64,000 bases of DNA from Hordeum vulgare subsp. vulgare (lineage: Eukaryota; Streptophyta; Magnoliopsida; Poales; Poaceae): NCBI RefSeq assembly GCF_904849725.1, contig NC_058523.1:169552689-169616688 (forward strand), read 5' to 3'. Of this stretch, positions 11,161 to 23,357 are shown piece by piece (position 1 is the stretch's first letter; each line of letters starts with the position of its first letter). The position numbers and the translations under genes were made by a program. Under the pieces are notes generated by a model that made no database searches, was not told where the DNA came from, and was given only the letters and a program-made list of their open reading frames with translations.

Positions 11161-14100
11161 TGCCTAGCTAAAAGGCTTTAAAGAAAAGCGTTTGTTGGGA
11201 GACAACTCAACACTTTTACTTTATGTTTGTTTGGTGTTCGCATGATTAAGCTACTATATTAATCATGTTTTATGCCATTTATTTCAATAAAGTGCCAAGT
11301 AAACCTTTGGGATAGTGTGGGTGATAGTTGACTTGATTCTGTGCAAAAACAGAAACATTTGCTCTAAGTCTAGCAATTTTGTAAATTCACCGGAATGTGA
11401 TTTTGATCTGAATTTTTACACATTATTAATATACAAATTTCCTGGACTATCCTAATTTTTCAGATTTTTTAGAGACATGGAAGTAAGATTACACTACAGA
11501 TCTGCACAGACTATTCTATTTTTGACAGATTCTGTTTTGCATGCATAGTTTGCTTGTTTTAGTGTTCCCATAGCTTATATTCAGTGATATAAATTATGGG
11601 AATATTAGAATACAGTAGGTATCATGTGGGAACAATTATGAATCTTGTCTTGATAGTACCTAAGTGAATGATCATTATTTATTATACTAACCCATCTCAC
11701 GAAGTTCCGTTAAGTTTTGTGTGATTGAAGTTTTAAAGTTTTGGGTGGACACCGATATGAGGAGAATAAGGAGTGACAAGAACCTAAGCTTGGGGATTCC
11801 CAAGACACCTCAAGGTAATATCAAAGGAAGACTCAAGAGACTAAGCTTGGGGATGCCCCGGAAGGCATCCCTTCTTTCTCTTCAACATTATAGGTATATC
11901 TTACTTGGAGATATATTTTTATTCGTCACGTAATATGAGTTTCGCTTGCATCGTCATTTTAGTTTTTTTTTTCTATGTTAGGTTTCATTAATAAACTTTT
12001 TTTTCAATAAAAATTTCCAAGAATTGCATTATGATGCTTGCATTGCATTCTTTGATTGGTGCAGTGTAAAAACAAAAACTAGTGCTGTAGTGTTTGAATT
12101 TTCATACTTTACTAGTACATGAAAAGTTTCTAAAATTTTTACACAGTGTTTTCATATAAATATTATATCATGTCATAAGGTGTCATAATTTTTTGAGTTT
12201 TAGAAGCACACTGTTTTCATAAATTTCTACAGACTCTTCTGTTTGGACAAATTGTTGTCATAGTTTTGTTATCTACTTATGCTATAGTTTCCACAACCTA
12301 TATTGATAGATATAAATTGTGGAAATGATAGTAAACAGTAGATGATGTTTGCAATTATTATGGACCTTGTCTTGGCTGTACATAAAGAGTTGATTTATTA
12401 TTATGTGCACTAACCTATCTTACGAGTTCTTTTCAAGTTTTGTGTGGATCAAGTTTTCGAGCATAGGTGAAACCGGGATACGAGAGGATTGAAAAAGATA
12501 AAAAAGCTCAAGCTTGGAGATGCCTAAGGCACCCCAAGTAAATATTTCAAGAAATCTCAAGCATCTAAGCTTGGGGATGCTACGCATCCCACCTCTGTTC
12601 GTCAACTATCGGTTAGCCTATGTTGAGCCTAAATTTTTATTCGCTCACATGATGCGTCCTATTCTTGGACTGCTATTTTTATTATGTTTGATGTTTAAAT
12701 AAAATACTTAGATATGAAAATATATATTTTTGAGGGAGAGAGAGTCCTCACATAGCTCCTTAATTGTTTGACTACTCATTGATGTTCACTTATATCTTGT
12801 GTGAGTAGCTTGTCATTTGCTCTAATGCTTCACTTATACCTTTTTGAGGGATGGAATCTTTATGCTCTTGTGCTTCCTTTAAATTGGTTTGAGCATGTCA
12901 AAAGGGCAATAGCAATATATGAAAATAGTGCCAAAGTAATAGATATCCAAGAGGGATATAATAAAAACTTCCATGAAGATCATGGGACAAATTAAACTTG
13001 ATTCTTTGTAATAGTTTTGAAACATGATGATAGTAATATGTGAGTCATGTTAGTGAGTAATTATGCTTTAAGTAGAATATTGGCATTAATGTTTGTGATT
13101 CCCTATGCATGCACGAAAGTCAATAGTTATGCAATGAAGTTACATCCTACTGTGGTGCATAATTCGGTGTTAGATATGACTTAATTCTCACTTATGTGAA
13201 TTTTCGTTTTCTGGTTTGATTGCTTTCCAATCTATTTGCTAGCCTTCATTTATACTAAGTAGAAATACTACTTGTGCATCCAAAATCCTTAAACCAAGTT
13301 TTCCCTCATGAGTCCACCATACCTACCTATATGCGGTATTTCCATGTCATTCGAAGCAAATTTGTATGTGCCATCTCTAGATTTTGAAAATATTTTTTCT
13401 CTTTTGTGTGATCGTATCGCTCTTGAAATGGTGGGGAGTATCCAATATTTTTCCATTCTAGGTGGGTTATTCTCACGATATGTGTTGATTTACTATCATT
13501 CACGAGAAACTGGATGGTATTCGGGGTGCCCAGTTCCACGCTCAAAAATCAAATCAAATATAATGAAACAAACCACCCCGAGGAATGTTGTTGGTATGGA
13601 CGGTACCCGTGTATTTGGCTCGCCGTGGAGTGTGATTGATTGGTGGAGGGGGAGTAAAAACTTTACCATTCTGTTTGGGAACCGCCTATAATGTATCTAG
13701 CATGGAAAGTATTGTGAGCTACTTTGTCGTTTTTTTTGATAGGAAAAGCATGCTACTCAAAATAAATTTTCTCTCTCAATTTAAACCTTGAGCTCTAGAA
13801 CCTCTACAAATCCCTACTTCCCTTTGCCAAGGGCCTATCTATTTACTTTATGCAATTTTTATTTTTGCGTTGAGTCCCCATCTTCTCTTATACGCACCAA
13901 CTAGGGAACACTATGATTGTACTTGAGCATTGGGCATAGCTAACATTTGAGTGTGTTTCATGAATGGATCAATGATTGAGCATGATGGGCTAGGGATACC
14001 TTTCTTTAGTGTTGATATTTTGAAAGACATGGTTGCTTGTTGACATGCTTGAGTATTGAAGTCATTATGTTAAAACTAGACTATTGCTTTGAATCACTTA

Positions 14101-14230
14101 CAAGTCCAAATGTCCATGCTATACAAAGAATAAAAGAATTTGATGAACATGTTATACAACATTCCACATCAAAAATTATGTTTTCATCATTTACCTACTC
14201 GAGGACGAGCAGAAATTAAGCTTGGGATGC
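10557..14230 (+). repeat. Dispersed polypurine-tract-like modules, last one at the 3' LTR
   Basis: The word AAGCTTGGGGATGC or a one-base variant occurs at 10557-10570, 11786-11799, 11843-11856, 12510-12523, 12567-12580 and 14218-14230. The last abuts the 3' LTR (14231) and is the functional polypurine tract position. Several internal copies are followed by an inverted 'GGCATCC'-type arm that could form a hairpin (11851-11857 with 11864-11870). The rest of 11161-14215 is AT-rich sequence with no coding frame that I can support. Confidence 0.7.
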
Positions 14231-16206
14231 TAATAAGTCTCCAACGTATCTAATATTTTTTGCTTCTTCCATGCTGTTATATTATCATTCTTGAATGTTT
14301 TATAATCATTTTACTACAACTTTATATTATTTTTTGGGATAACCTATTAATGGTTGCAAAATTGCACTTGTTCTTGCTTCACACTTTTATTTGTAGGAAT
14401 TAATTAGAAATTGTCAAAAAAACGCAAAAGGAGCCTTGTTGAAGTAGGGCTGTGACTCTCCTGAAATCTGTCAACACACAGTTTGTAGAGATCGTCGGTT
14501 TGATCCCCGAATACAGTGTGAAATGGAAAACGCTAAAACTATGGAAGTGAGGGGAATTTTATGGTAATGATTCTGGTCTACAAATTCGTCCAAAACGGAG
14601 TTCGTATGCGATCTGAAGACATGTTTTACTGAAGGAAAATATCTGATTACGGGATCACGAGAACTGTTGACGTGATTGAGTCCAACTCTTAACATATCTG
14701 ATATATTCGGCCAAGCCATAACTTTGGAGACTCATAAGAGATGTGTGGATCCCTAGGAAGGTTCTATAGGTGCACGAGAACCACTGGATCAAGGGTCCAT
14801 CCATCGGAAGCCATAGAACACCACAAAGACACATATAAGGAGAGAAAAACCCTAATTTTGGTTGAGCCACCAAGAGCCACGAATTTGTCTCTCCCTTGGA
14901 AGCCGCCAAGGAGAGAGGATCCTTCATTGCAGCACCAAGACGAAGAAATAAGGAGGGGCAAGGGGACGCCGCCCGTCGCCACTGCCGCCAGCCGTCGCCA
15001 GTATCGTCGCTGTCATCGCCTCCATCTCTTCGGGGCTGCACCTCTCCATCTACAAATCTCTCTTTCTCACCATGATAATGTGTGAGTAATCCTCCTCTGG
15101 GCTGCGGCTATGTACTAGTAGCTATGTGTTCAATCTCTCTCTCTCGTGTTCTTGAGATGGCACGATCTTGATGTATCGTGAGCTTTATTAATATAGATGA
15201 ATCATATGGAGTTTTCCCCTCTCTATCTTCTTGTGATGAATTGAGTTATACCTCTGAAGTTTTATTATCGGATCGAGTCTTTAAGGATTCGAGAACACTT
15301 GATGTATTTCTTGTGATGGGATATCTGTGGCGAGAATGGGATGTTCTATTGATCCACTTGATGTATGTTTTGGTGATCAACTTGCGGGTTTCGTGACCTT
15401 GGAAATCTAGGCATAGGGGTTGGCACATGTTTTCGTCTTGACTTTCCGGTAGAAACTTTGGGGCACTCTTTGAAGTTCTTTGTGTTGGATTGAACATGAT
15501 GAATCTGAAATTATGTGATGCATATCGTATAATCATGCCCATGGGTACTTGTGGTGACATTGGAGTATCTAGGTGACATTAGGGTTTTGGTTGATGTGTA
15601 TCTTAAGGTGTTATTTTAGTATGAACTCTAGGGTTGTTCATGACACTTATAAGGATAGCTCATAAGATTGATCAGAAAAGATAACTTTAAGGTGGTTTTG
15701 TACCGTACAATAATTTCTTCATTTGTTCTACGCTATTTGTGACTTTGGAGTGAACTCTTTGTCACACATGAGGGATTTATATATGATTCAACTATGTTAG
15801 TATTGTTGAGAGAACTTGCACTAGTGAAAGTATGGACACTAGGCCTTGTTTCCAAGCATTTGTACAACGTTTTTCTCGATGTTTACCATTTGTTACCTTG
15901 CCGTTTTTATATTTTCAGCTTACAAAAACCTAGATCTACCATCCACATTGCACTTGTATCACCATCTCTTCATCGAACTAGTGTACCTAAACAATTCACC
16001 ATTGTATTGGGTGTGTCGGGAACACAATAGACTCTTTGTTATTTCATTGCACGGTTGCTTGAGAGAGACCATCTTCATCCTACGCCTCCCACGGATTGAT
16101 AAATCCTAGGTCATCCACTGGAGGGAAACTTTCTATTGTCCTACAAAACTCTAGGCTTGGACGCCCAACACGAGTCTACAAGAACAATGTTGTGTAGTAG
16201 ACATCA
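14231..16206 (+). repeat. 3' LTR of the non-autonomous Gypsy element
   Basis: 1976 bp from TAATAAGTCTCCAACG to TAGTAGACATCA, followed by target duplication AGGAA (16207-16211). It matches the 5' LTR base by base over long stretches, with scattered substitutions and without the 72-bp duplication. Confidence 0.85.
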
Positions 16207-17626
16207 AGGAATTCCTTGGTCACGAACTGCATGCAACGAAATAAGTAGTCACGCAAGTGTGCAACAAAACGAAAGCATAGTCTTCAGAGTAAAATGAAAC
16301 ATTCGCTTTGCACAAGTAGCGTGTTCAGGATATGCAGGTGAAGAACAAATGAAGTGAAGAATTTTGGGTGAGGAAATTGTGAAAGTCTTGAGTCAAATTC
16401 TTCAAGGAGTAATGATCAATTTCATCAACATATAACTAAGGAAATGAAAGGATTGAGGAAATAGAACCAGGTGCTCGATAAAGAAAGTGGTTTGATGACC
16501 CAGTTCCAACTGCTGTGACAACCGTTTGTCTGGTTTGAAGCGGCTTGGTATTTAAACCAGAGGACACATAGACCTAGGGCACATAGTCCTTACCGTATTA
16601 TCCTTGAGCTAGGGACACATAGTCCTCCCCCAACACTCATGGTAAGTCTTCAAGGCAGACTTCCGAACCCTCACAAACTCGGTCACCCTGCAATCCACAA
16701 TTTACTGTTGGATGCTCTAGACCATGAAGCCTAACCGTGTGAAGGATGTACAATCCTCAAAGGTAACAAGCGTCAGTTCCACACAGGAACAATCTCTTCA
16801 GTGATGCTCAATCACTTTTGGGTTTTGGGTTTTTGTTTGGGTGTTTGGGGTTTTTCCTCACTGATGAATTTCTCTCAAAGTCTTCGAGGAATGGGTTGCT
16901 CTCAAATGAAAAGTGTTAGTTTCTCTCACGGAGCAACCAACCAACTAGTGGTTATGGGGGGCGGCTATTTATAGCCGAGGAGCAATCCCGACATGATTTG
17001 ACATAAATGTCCCAATGATATGACCATTATGTGGATAAGATTAGGGACACCCGGCGCGCGGCATAGCAACGGTTGGAATGTTTCAACTGTGAAAGTCCTC
17101 ATGTCACTCATGTTCCTCACTAGTGGATAATTCACACTTGCGAAAACCTAACTCCTTAGTTAGAGCAAATTCCAAAGAGACCATAAGATCTTCGTCTCAG
17201 TCACTAAAGAATTTGACTAAATTGTAAAATATTTGCAAAGGCTTCACTCAAAGGATTTGTATGTGTAGGCCTTGAGATGAGCATCACTTGGAAACTTTTC
17301 CTTAGTTCTACCTCGACCCCCTTTAACAGCATGCTGGTCCTACGACACAAAATACAGGAAATGAAACTACGAAAAAAAAGTATTCACACTTCAAAGTCCT
17401 TGCATCAATTTCTTCATGGACACACCAATTTCCTCACTTTCAAAGTCTTCGAGGAAATACCAAAGTGTTCAGACGAAGACATACATTTTGAGGGGTCGAT
17501 ATTCTTCGAATAACTCAAACTCCTCAATGACTTATAGAGCCCGTGTACACTCACAAACACATTGGTATCTTAACCTATAAGTCTTCAATACACAAATATC
17601 ACTAACGGACACTAGATGCACTTACA

Positions 17627-18238
17627 ATCTCCCCCTTTTTGGTGATTGATGACAAATATGTTAAGTTTTGAATGGGGATAATAATATGAAGTGTAAGTAT
17701 AGTGTTTGATGAATTTGATTGCAAGATATGGAGAAACTCCCCTGAAGATGTGCATATTTGAGGAATTTGCTTTGGACTGGAAATGTACATTGAGAATTTA
17801 TACCATGGAGATCTCCCACTATATCTTGTAATCCATGTAGGCATTTGACATGTCATGAGGAAATTGAAATGCGTGATGGAAAGTGGAGTCTGATGAATTT
17901 TTCAGCATGCGTGCATTAATCAACGTGAGGGATAATCATGCAAGGAAAAATGGTTCAAAAGTGTTAGACCACCACCGGGCATAAGTTTACAACTCATACA
18001 ACCAAACACTTAAGAAGAACGAGAGTTGCAACTTAAAACATATATTTCAAAGGCCCATAAAGTAGAATCGCTTGAAGACTAACTCAGATTTCTCCCCCTT
18101 TGTCATCAAGCGATGAAAAGGGACGAAACTAAGGACTAACACCCCTGAATAATATCAGCTTGTCGGTGGAGGAGGAGCGCCAGTCTTGTTGGGGTCGTTC
18201 GTCGCAGCTCTATCATCAAGATCTCCACCTTCATAAGT
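17627..18238 (-). other. Maximus-like 3' internal region with polypurine tract, copy A
   Basis: On the minus strand this is the untranslated stretch between the extra ORF and the 3' LTR. It ends with the polypurine tract CCAAAAAGGGGGAGAT (about 17627-17643) directly before the LTR. A second purine-rich track, GACAAAGGGGGAGAAA, lies at about 18088-18105. No coding frame. In copy B about 28 bp including the first tract are missing. Confidence 0.65.
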
Positions 18239-19826
18239 TGTGCTGAAAGCACATATGCTCCCTTGGTGGTTTTGATAATTCATGACAACATACATTGTCT
18301 CTTGGACTAAAACTTTTACCTAGTATATTTCAGGAATAGTCCATAGAGAGCATTACCTAAAAGGATTATGTGGAGATGCCCCTTGATGCAAGAAATGAAT
18401 AAGATTGGCCCAAGCTTCAAGCTAGAAGACTCTTAATTTTATATTTGTGAGAAATCACTTTTGAGTACATAGGAAAGCTAATACTATGAAAATGGGATGA
18501 GGTATTAAAATGAACTGGTTGCTCAAGTGCTCAGAGATAGCCACGAAAAATACTCAGTCATTTCCCCACATATCCATTCTGTCCAACTCCTCATACATAA
18601 AATCAATGCGACCAAGTTTCACAATTCGGGCCTATCCATTTTCATCTCACACACAACCCTAGCCAGAGCCACCATATCGGTGCAACCGAAACCCTATCAG
18701 TACTTAGGTGACCAACTTTCTGTTTCCTCGGTACTCAAAATCAGAATTTCTGAGTTTGGGTATCGGTGTGACCAAGTTGTGTCATCTGACTGTTACCCAC
18801 CTTTTTGGTGCCATCGAGTTGTGTATATTGGTCCCACGGAGATTCTAAATTTGATGCCTCTAGTGCAAGTCGGTACCACCGAGTTGATGAATTCGGTGTC
18901 ACCGAGTTGGTCACTTTAGGTGTAACAGTTGGATTTTGGGGGCTGCTTATATATACCCCTCCACCATCTCTCAATCGAGGGACAAGCACTCAGAACACAC
19001 AATTCATTCCCAGATTCATTTTTGTGAGAGAGAACCACCTACTCATGTGTTGAGATCAATATATTCCAATCCAATCATTTGAAACTTGATCTCTAGCCTC
19101 CCCAAGTAGCTTTCCACCAAATCAATCTCTCCTACCCATGCCTATTCTCTGAGAGAGTGATTGTGTGTTGAGGAGACTATATTTAGAAGCACAAGAGCAA
19201 TGAGTTCATCATTCTACCACATCTATTACCTTTTTGAGGGTGGTGCCTCCTAGATTGGTTAGGGTCGCTTAGGAGCCTGCTACTTCGTGTTGTGGAGTTG
19301 AACCAAGATATTTGTAAGGGCAAGGAGGTCACCTACTTTGTGAAGATCTACCGTGAGTGAGGCTAGTCTCTTGTGGGCGGAAGCCATGTTGGAATAGACA
19401 AGTCCGCTTCTTCGTGGACCCCTTCTGGGTGGAGCTCTACATGGAATCTCGTAGCCGTTACCCTCCGTGGGTTGAAGACTCCCCTAACATGGACGTACGA
19501 AGTGACACCTATTGGAACCATGCCAAAAATCACCGTGTCAACCTCTTTGTGTTTTATCTCCTAAACTGTACTCCTATCTACATGTGCAAAGTCTTTACTT
19601 TTCCACTGCAATATATGTTGACTAGCATGTGTAGGGTGTACTAGACTTGTAAGAATTGCTAAAATCTGCCAACCATAAAATTGGGAAAAAGGCTAGGATT
19701 TTAATACTAGCATGTGTAGGGTGTACTAGACTTGTAAGAATTGCTAAAATCTACCAACCATAAAATTGGGAAAAGGCTAGGATTTTAATCTTGTCAAGTA
19801 GTCTATTCACCCCCCCTCTAGACACA
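18239..19826 (+). mobile_element. Solo LTR with CGGTG..ACCGAG motifs, copy A
   Basis: Starts TGTGCTGAAAGCACATATGC and ends 'cccctctagacaca'. It lies within the Maximus-like 3' region, in the opposite orientation. Upstream of a TATATATA box (18948-18955) there are several imperfect CGGTGYCACCGAG palindromes (about 18675-18905). No matching 5-bp target duplication could be fixed at these ends. The same insertion is in copy B (40403-41862), so it predates the block duplication. Superfamily not settled; the 'cctattcaccccc' end resembles Copia LTRs. Confidence 0.65.
19622..19789. repeat. 85-bp tandem duplication in solo LTR, copy A only
   Basis: Units 19622-19706 and 19707-19789 both start 'ctagcatgtgtagggtgtac' and end 'aggctaggattttaat'. 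Copy B has a single unit (about 41744-41826). Confidence 0.9.
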
Positions 19827-19841
19827 CCTTTTATCTTTCCC

Positions 19842-20393
19842 TCATGTGTGCGATGAAGAATATGAACTCGACAACAAGTGAGGAACTACAACTTTCTTAA
19901 ATGTATTCTTGGGTGGCCAGGACCAATTAAAATCTTGCTGGAACTCTATTTCAGCGAGTTCCTCTTCTTTCTTGAGGTGGGATAGAATGGCCAATATGCG
20001 GTCGAAGATCTCATGAAGATAATGGTTGTTTTCCATCACAACATTTTCTGTTGCATTTAGATCATGCACAATGGCTCCAAACTCACGCTCTACCCACTTG
20101 TGGATGCGATCAACCTTTTGATGAACACTAAGCAAGAGCTCACGGTCAGTCATCATGCATGGGGCAGACTTGAGAGTGGCTTTAGCTTTTGCACCCTAGT
20201 CTCGAGATGAAGTGTCATCATTTCTGGAATAGTATGCAAGTTTGCGAAATTGGCCATTGAGGGGCCGAGATCCCTCATAAAATCACATATTTTCCTTTAT
20301 CTTTAATCAGCTCGAAGGATTTTTTGATGACTTCTAGTGGAGGCAAGTAGCCGAGGTGATTCTAGAAATCTGCCTTGTAAGGAATTGAGTTGA
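19842..20393 (-). pseudogene. C-terminal end of Maximus-like extra ORF, copy A
   Basis: Minus-strand frame 20156-19842 (104 aa) with HQKVDRIHKWVEREFGAIVHDLNA, a helical HLKKEEELAEIEFQQDF segment and a Ser-rich end. It is closely similar to 42378-41854 in copy B. It belongs downstream of pol in the minus-strand Copia element. Similarity with copy B stops at 20393, the end of the duplicated block. The function of this ORF is unknown. Confidence 0.55.
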
Positions 20394-20736
20394 ATTATTG
20401 CGCTCGACCCATAAATACGACTCTACAGGATCAGGTTGACTGTGATTAACGACCAAATACTTTAGTCATTGTTTTGCCAGGTCAGCTTAGCACGTTGGAT
20501 CTGACATGGTGTGGGCAAATTGTGAGTGACCAAAACAGTTGTTCATAGAACCCATGACCTTTTATTTTGGTCGTAACCGTCTACGACTATTTAACAAAAA
20601 AAATCGTCAAGTTTCATTAAAGATGCTCAGCTTTTGACCAACTATTTTTGTCATAAAAAGGTCATAAATAAAAAACAATGACCATTCGGCGACGAATATG
20701 ATGGGTCGTAAGATAGCATATTTCTTGTAATGGCCT
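20394..20736 (-). mobile_element. End of a DNA transposon at the duplication junction
   Basis: The right edge reads (minus strand) CCATTACAAGAAATATGC, close to the CACTACAAGAAATATG termini seen in Triticeae CACTA-like elements. The interior is rich in 'atgacc'/'ggtcat'/'ggtcgta' words, as in their subterminal repeats. It contains no gene. It sits exactly between the end of copy A and the start of copy B. CACTA or Mutator type cannot be decided without the other end. Confidence 0.4.
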
Positions 20737-21607
20737 TCATTTCCAATGGTTTAGAAAATTTCACGAGGTTTTAATCTTCGTGTGTCAAATAAGAAGGATC
20801 ATTATCTAGTGTGTGATGCTTGTGAAATGGACAAAAGTCATCAACTTCCTTATCCATGATCAACTAGTGAATCAAAGGCTCCTCTAGAGCTTGTTTTTTC
20901 TTGTGTGTGGGGTCATGGCCAAATTTCTATAGGCAGACAAAAATATTACGTGAGCTTCATTGATGATTTTAGCAAATTTAGTTGGATTTATTTATTCAAG
21001 AATAAATCCGATGTGTTTGAGAAATTTCATCTCGTTCAACAACATGTTGAACACCTCTTTGATTGTAAAATTCTAGCCATGCAAACAGATTGGGGTGGTG
21101 AATACCAAAAACTTAATTCTTTTTTTTGAGCGCATTGGCATCACCCATCATGTTTCTTGCCCTCATGCTCACCAACAGAATGGATCCACTGAACGGAAAC
21201 ATAGACATAATGTCAACGTTGGTTTATCCCTTCTTTCTCATGATTTCATGCCATTGAAATTTTGGGATGAGGCATTTCTTACCATGGTCTATCTTATAAA
21301 AAGTATTCCTAGTCGAGTCATCGATAACCAAATTCATCTAGAGCGCCTTTTCGGTACTAAACCAAACTACATGTTCCTTTGTATTTTTGCTTATGCGGTG
21401 TGGCCATATTTATGTCCCTTGAACAAACATAATATACATATGTTCCAAACAATGCGTGTTCTTAGGATACAGAACGTCCACAAATTGTACAAATGTCCAG
21501 AGGTCTCCTCTCGTCATGTTAATATTTCACGGGATGTAGTTTTTGATGAACATGTGTTTCCCTTTGCCACATTACACCCTAATGTCGGTGCCCAACTTTG
21601 CAAATAA
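20737..21607 (+). pseudogene. Copia pre-integrase and integrase, copy B
   Basis: Starts in the zinc-binding pre-integrase segment (VSNKKDHYLVCDACEMDKSHQLPY), followed by an in-frame stop (about 20860), then the integrase core: VSFIDDFSKFSWIYLF (first catalytic Asp), MQTDWGGEY (second), HAHQQNGSTERKHRH (catalytic Glu kept), FWDEAFLT, and VVFDEHVFPFATLHPN at the end. A run of eight T at 21119-21126 causes a frameshift in the middle. Further frame changes lie near 21445-21480. It supplies the upstream part that copy A lost. The chain continues across the solo LTR to 35010 as a Ser/Pro-rich linker. Confidence 0.85.
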
Positions 21608-21631
21608 CTACTGATACTTCCATCCCATCTA

Positions 21632-21755
21632 CTCCCTCCGTCCCAAAATTCTTGTCTTAGGTTTGTCTAGAAATGAATGTATCTAAATACTAAAACGTGA
21701 CTAGATACATTCATATCTAAATAAATCTAAGACGAGAATTTTGGGACGGAGGGAG
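21632..21755. mobile_element. Stowaway MITE (Tc1/Mariner type)
   Basis: 124 bp with terminal inverted repeats of about 29 bp that start CTCCCTCCGTCCCAAAAT and differ at one position. Flanking TA duplications are at 21630-21631 and 21756-21757. No coding capacity. It lies in the Copia linker of copy B and is absent from copy A near 4940. Confidence 0.95.
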
Positions 21756-23357
21756 TACTACCTGATACGTCTCCAACGTATCTATAATTTATGATGGTTC
21801 CATGCTATTATCTTTTCAACTTTGGATGTTTCATATGCATGAATATGCTATTTTATATCTTTTTTGGGACAAACCTATTAACTCAGTGCCAAGTGCCAGT
21901 TTCTGTTTTTTCCGTGTTTTTTGACCCTTTTTCAGACGGAGTCCAAATGGAATAAAACTTTCGCGATGATTTTTTTGGACCAAAAGAGACCCCCGAAGCT
22001 TTGGAAGAAGGCCAGAAAAGCCACGAGGGAGTAACAAGCCCAGGAGGCGCCCCCACCCCCTAGGCCGCACCTACCAGGCTTGTGACCTCCTCGTGGGCCC
22101 AACCGACGTAATTCCACCGCCATAAATTCCTATAAATACAGAAACCCCCAAAAAGAAACCTAGATCGGGAGTTCCGCCGCCGCAAGCCTCTGTAGCCACC
22201 AAAAACCAATCTGGAGCCCGTTCCGGCACCCTGCCGGAGGGGGAATCCATCTCCGGTGGCCATCTTCGTAATCCCGGCGATGTCCATGACGAGGAGGGAG
22301 TATTTCTCTCTCGGGGCTGAGGGTATGTACCAGTAGCTATGTGTTTGATCTCTCTCTCTCGTGTTATTGAGATGTCTTGATATCGATGTACCGCGGGCTT
22401 TGCTACTATAGTTGGATCTTATGATGTTCTTCCTCCTCTCCCTTCTTGTAATGAATTGAGTTTCCCCTTTGAAGTTATCTTATCGGATTGAGTCTTTAAG
22501 AACACTTGATGTATGTCTTGCATGTGTCTATCTGTGGTGACAATCGGATATTCATGTCAGTACTTGATGTATGTTTTGGTGATCAACTTGCGGGTTTCGT
22601 GACATCGGGAACCGATGCATATGGGTTGGCACATGTTTTGACTCTCCGGTATAAACTTTGGGGCAGTCTTTGAAGTTCTATGTGTTGGTTGAATAGATGA
22701 TTATGAGATTATGTGATGCATATCGTATAATCATGCCCACGGATACTTGAGGTGACAATGGAGTATCTAGGTGACATTAGGGTCTTGGTTGATATGTGTC
22801 TTAAGGTGTTATTCTAGTACGAACACTATGATGGATCGAACGGAAAGAATAGCTTCGTGTTATTTTACTACAGACTCTTGAATAGATCGATCAGAAAGAA
22901 TAACTTTGTGGTGGTTTCGTACCCGACAATAATGTCTTTGTTTGTTATCCGCTATTAGTGACTTTGGAGTGACTCTTTGTTGCATGTTGAGGGCCAGTTA
23001 TATGATCCAATTGTGTTCTCATTGTTGAGAGAACTTCACTAGTGAAAGTATGAACCCTAGGCCTTATTTCCACGCATTGCAATACCGTTCGTGCTCGCTT
23101 TTACTTTTAGTTGACTTGCTGTTTTTGTAATTTCAGATTACAAAAACCTATATCCACCATCCATATTGCGCTTGTATCACCATCTCTTCGCCGAACTAGT
23201 GCACCTATACAACTTACCATTGTATTGGGTGTGTTGGGGACACAAGAGACTCTTTGTTATTTGGTTGCAGGGTTGCTTGAGAGAGACCATCTTCATCCTA
23301 CGCCTCCTGCAGATTGATAAACCTTAGGTCACCCACTTGAGGGAAAATTGCTACTGT

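Larger units (their letters stand above)
8119..16206 (+). mobile_element. Structurally complete non-autonomous Gypsy element (LARD-like)
   Basis: 5' LTR 8119-10170, primer sites 10181 onward, internal region 10171-14230, 3' LTR 14231-16206, and target duplication AGGAA at 8114-8118 and 16207-16211. The 4-kb internal region has no reverse transcriptase, RNase H or integrase, only short degenerate frames, so the element must have been moved by enzymes of another Gypsy element with the same tRNA-Asp primer site. The LTR start is TGATACGCCTCC in the 5' LTR and TAATAAGTCTCC in the 3' LTR, both decayed from TGATACGTCTCC. Confidence 0.85.
8035..17626 (-). repeat. 3' LTR of Maximus-like Copia, copy A, split by a Gypsy element
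   Basis: Two parts: 8035-8118 and 16212-17626 (about 1.5 kb in total), matching copy B at 38325-39819. On the minus strand it starts TGTAAGTGCATCTAG at 17626, directly after a polypurine tract, and ends in GGCACTTTCA at 8035. The 'cctattcacccccctctag' block just inside the end is typical of Triticeae Copia LTRs. It was split by the Gypsy element 8119-16206, with TSD AGGAA on both sides. Confidence 0.8.
4322..20393. repeat. Copy A of a tandemly duplicated nested-TE block
   Basis: After removing the private insertion 8119-16206, this segment lines up with copy B (20737-42421 minus its private insertions) from Copia integrase through CACTA, Maximus 3' LTR, solo LTR and extra-ORF end. The same junctions recur: 5823/5824 with 35877/35878, 8034/8035 with 38324/38325, 18238/18239 with 40402/40403, and 19826/19827 with 41862/41863. 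Similarity stops at about 20393 (42421 in copy B). Copy A lacks the first ~270 bp, which was cut away at the Gypsy insertion at 4321. Copy A differs by a ~200-bp deletion in the transposase (near 7777), a ~40-bp deletion near 7430 and an 85-bp tandem duplication at 19622. Confidence 0.85.

Noticed and set aside
18239..19826. Matching target duplication for the CGGTG solo LTR
   Set aside because: The flanks (ataagt/ccttt in A, ttagt/ccttc in B) do not match at the chosen ends; a CCTTC pair can be forced only by moving the LTR start off TG.
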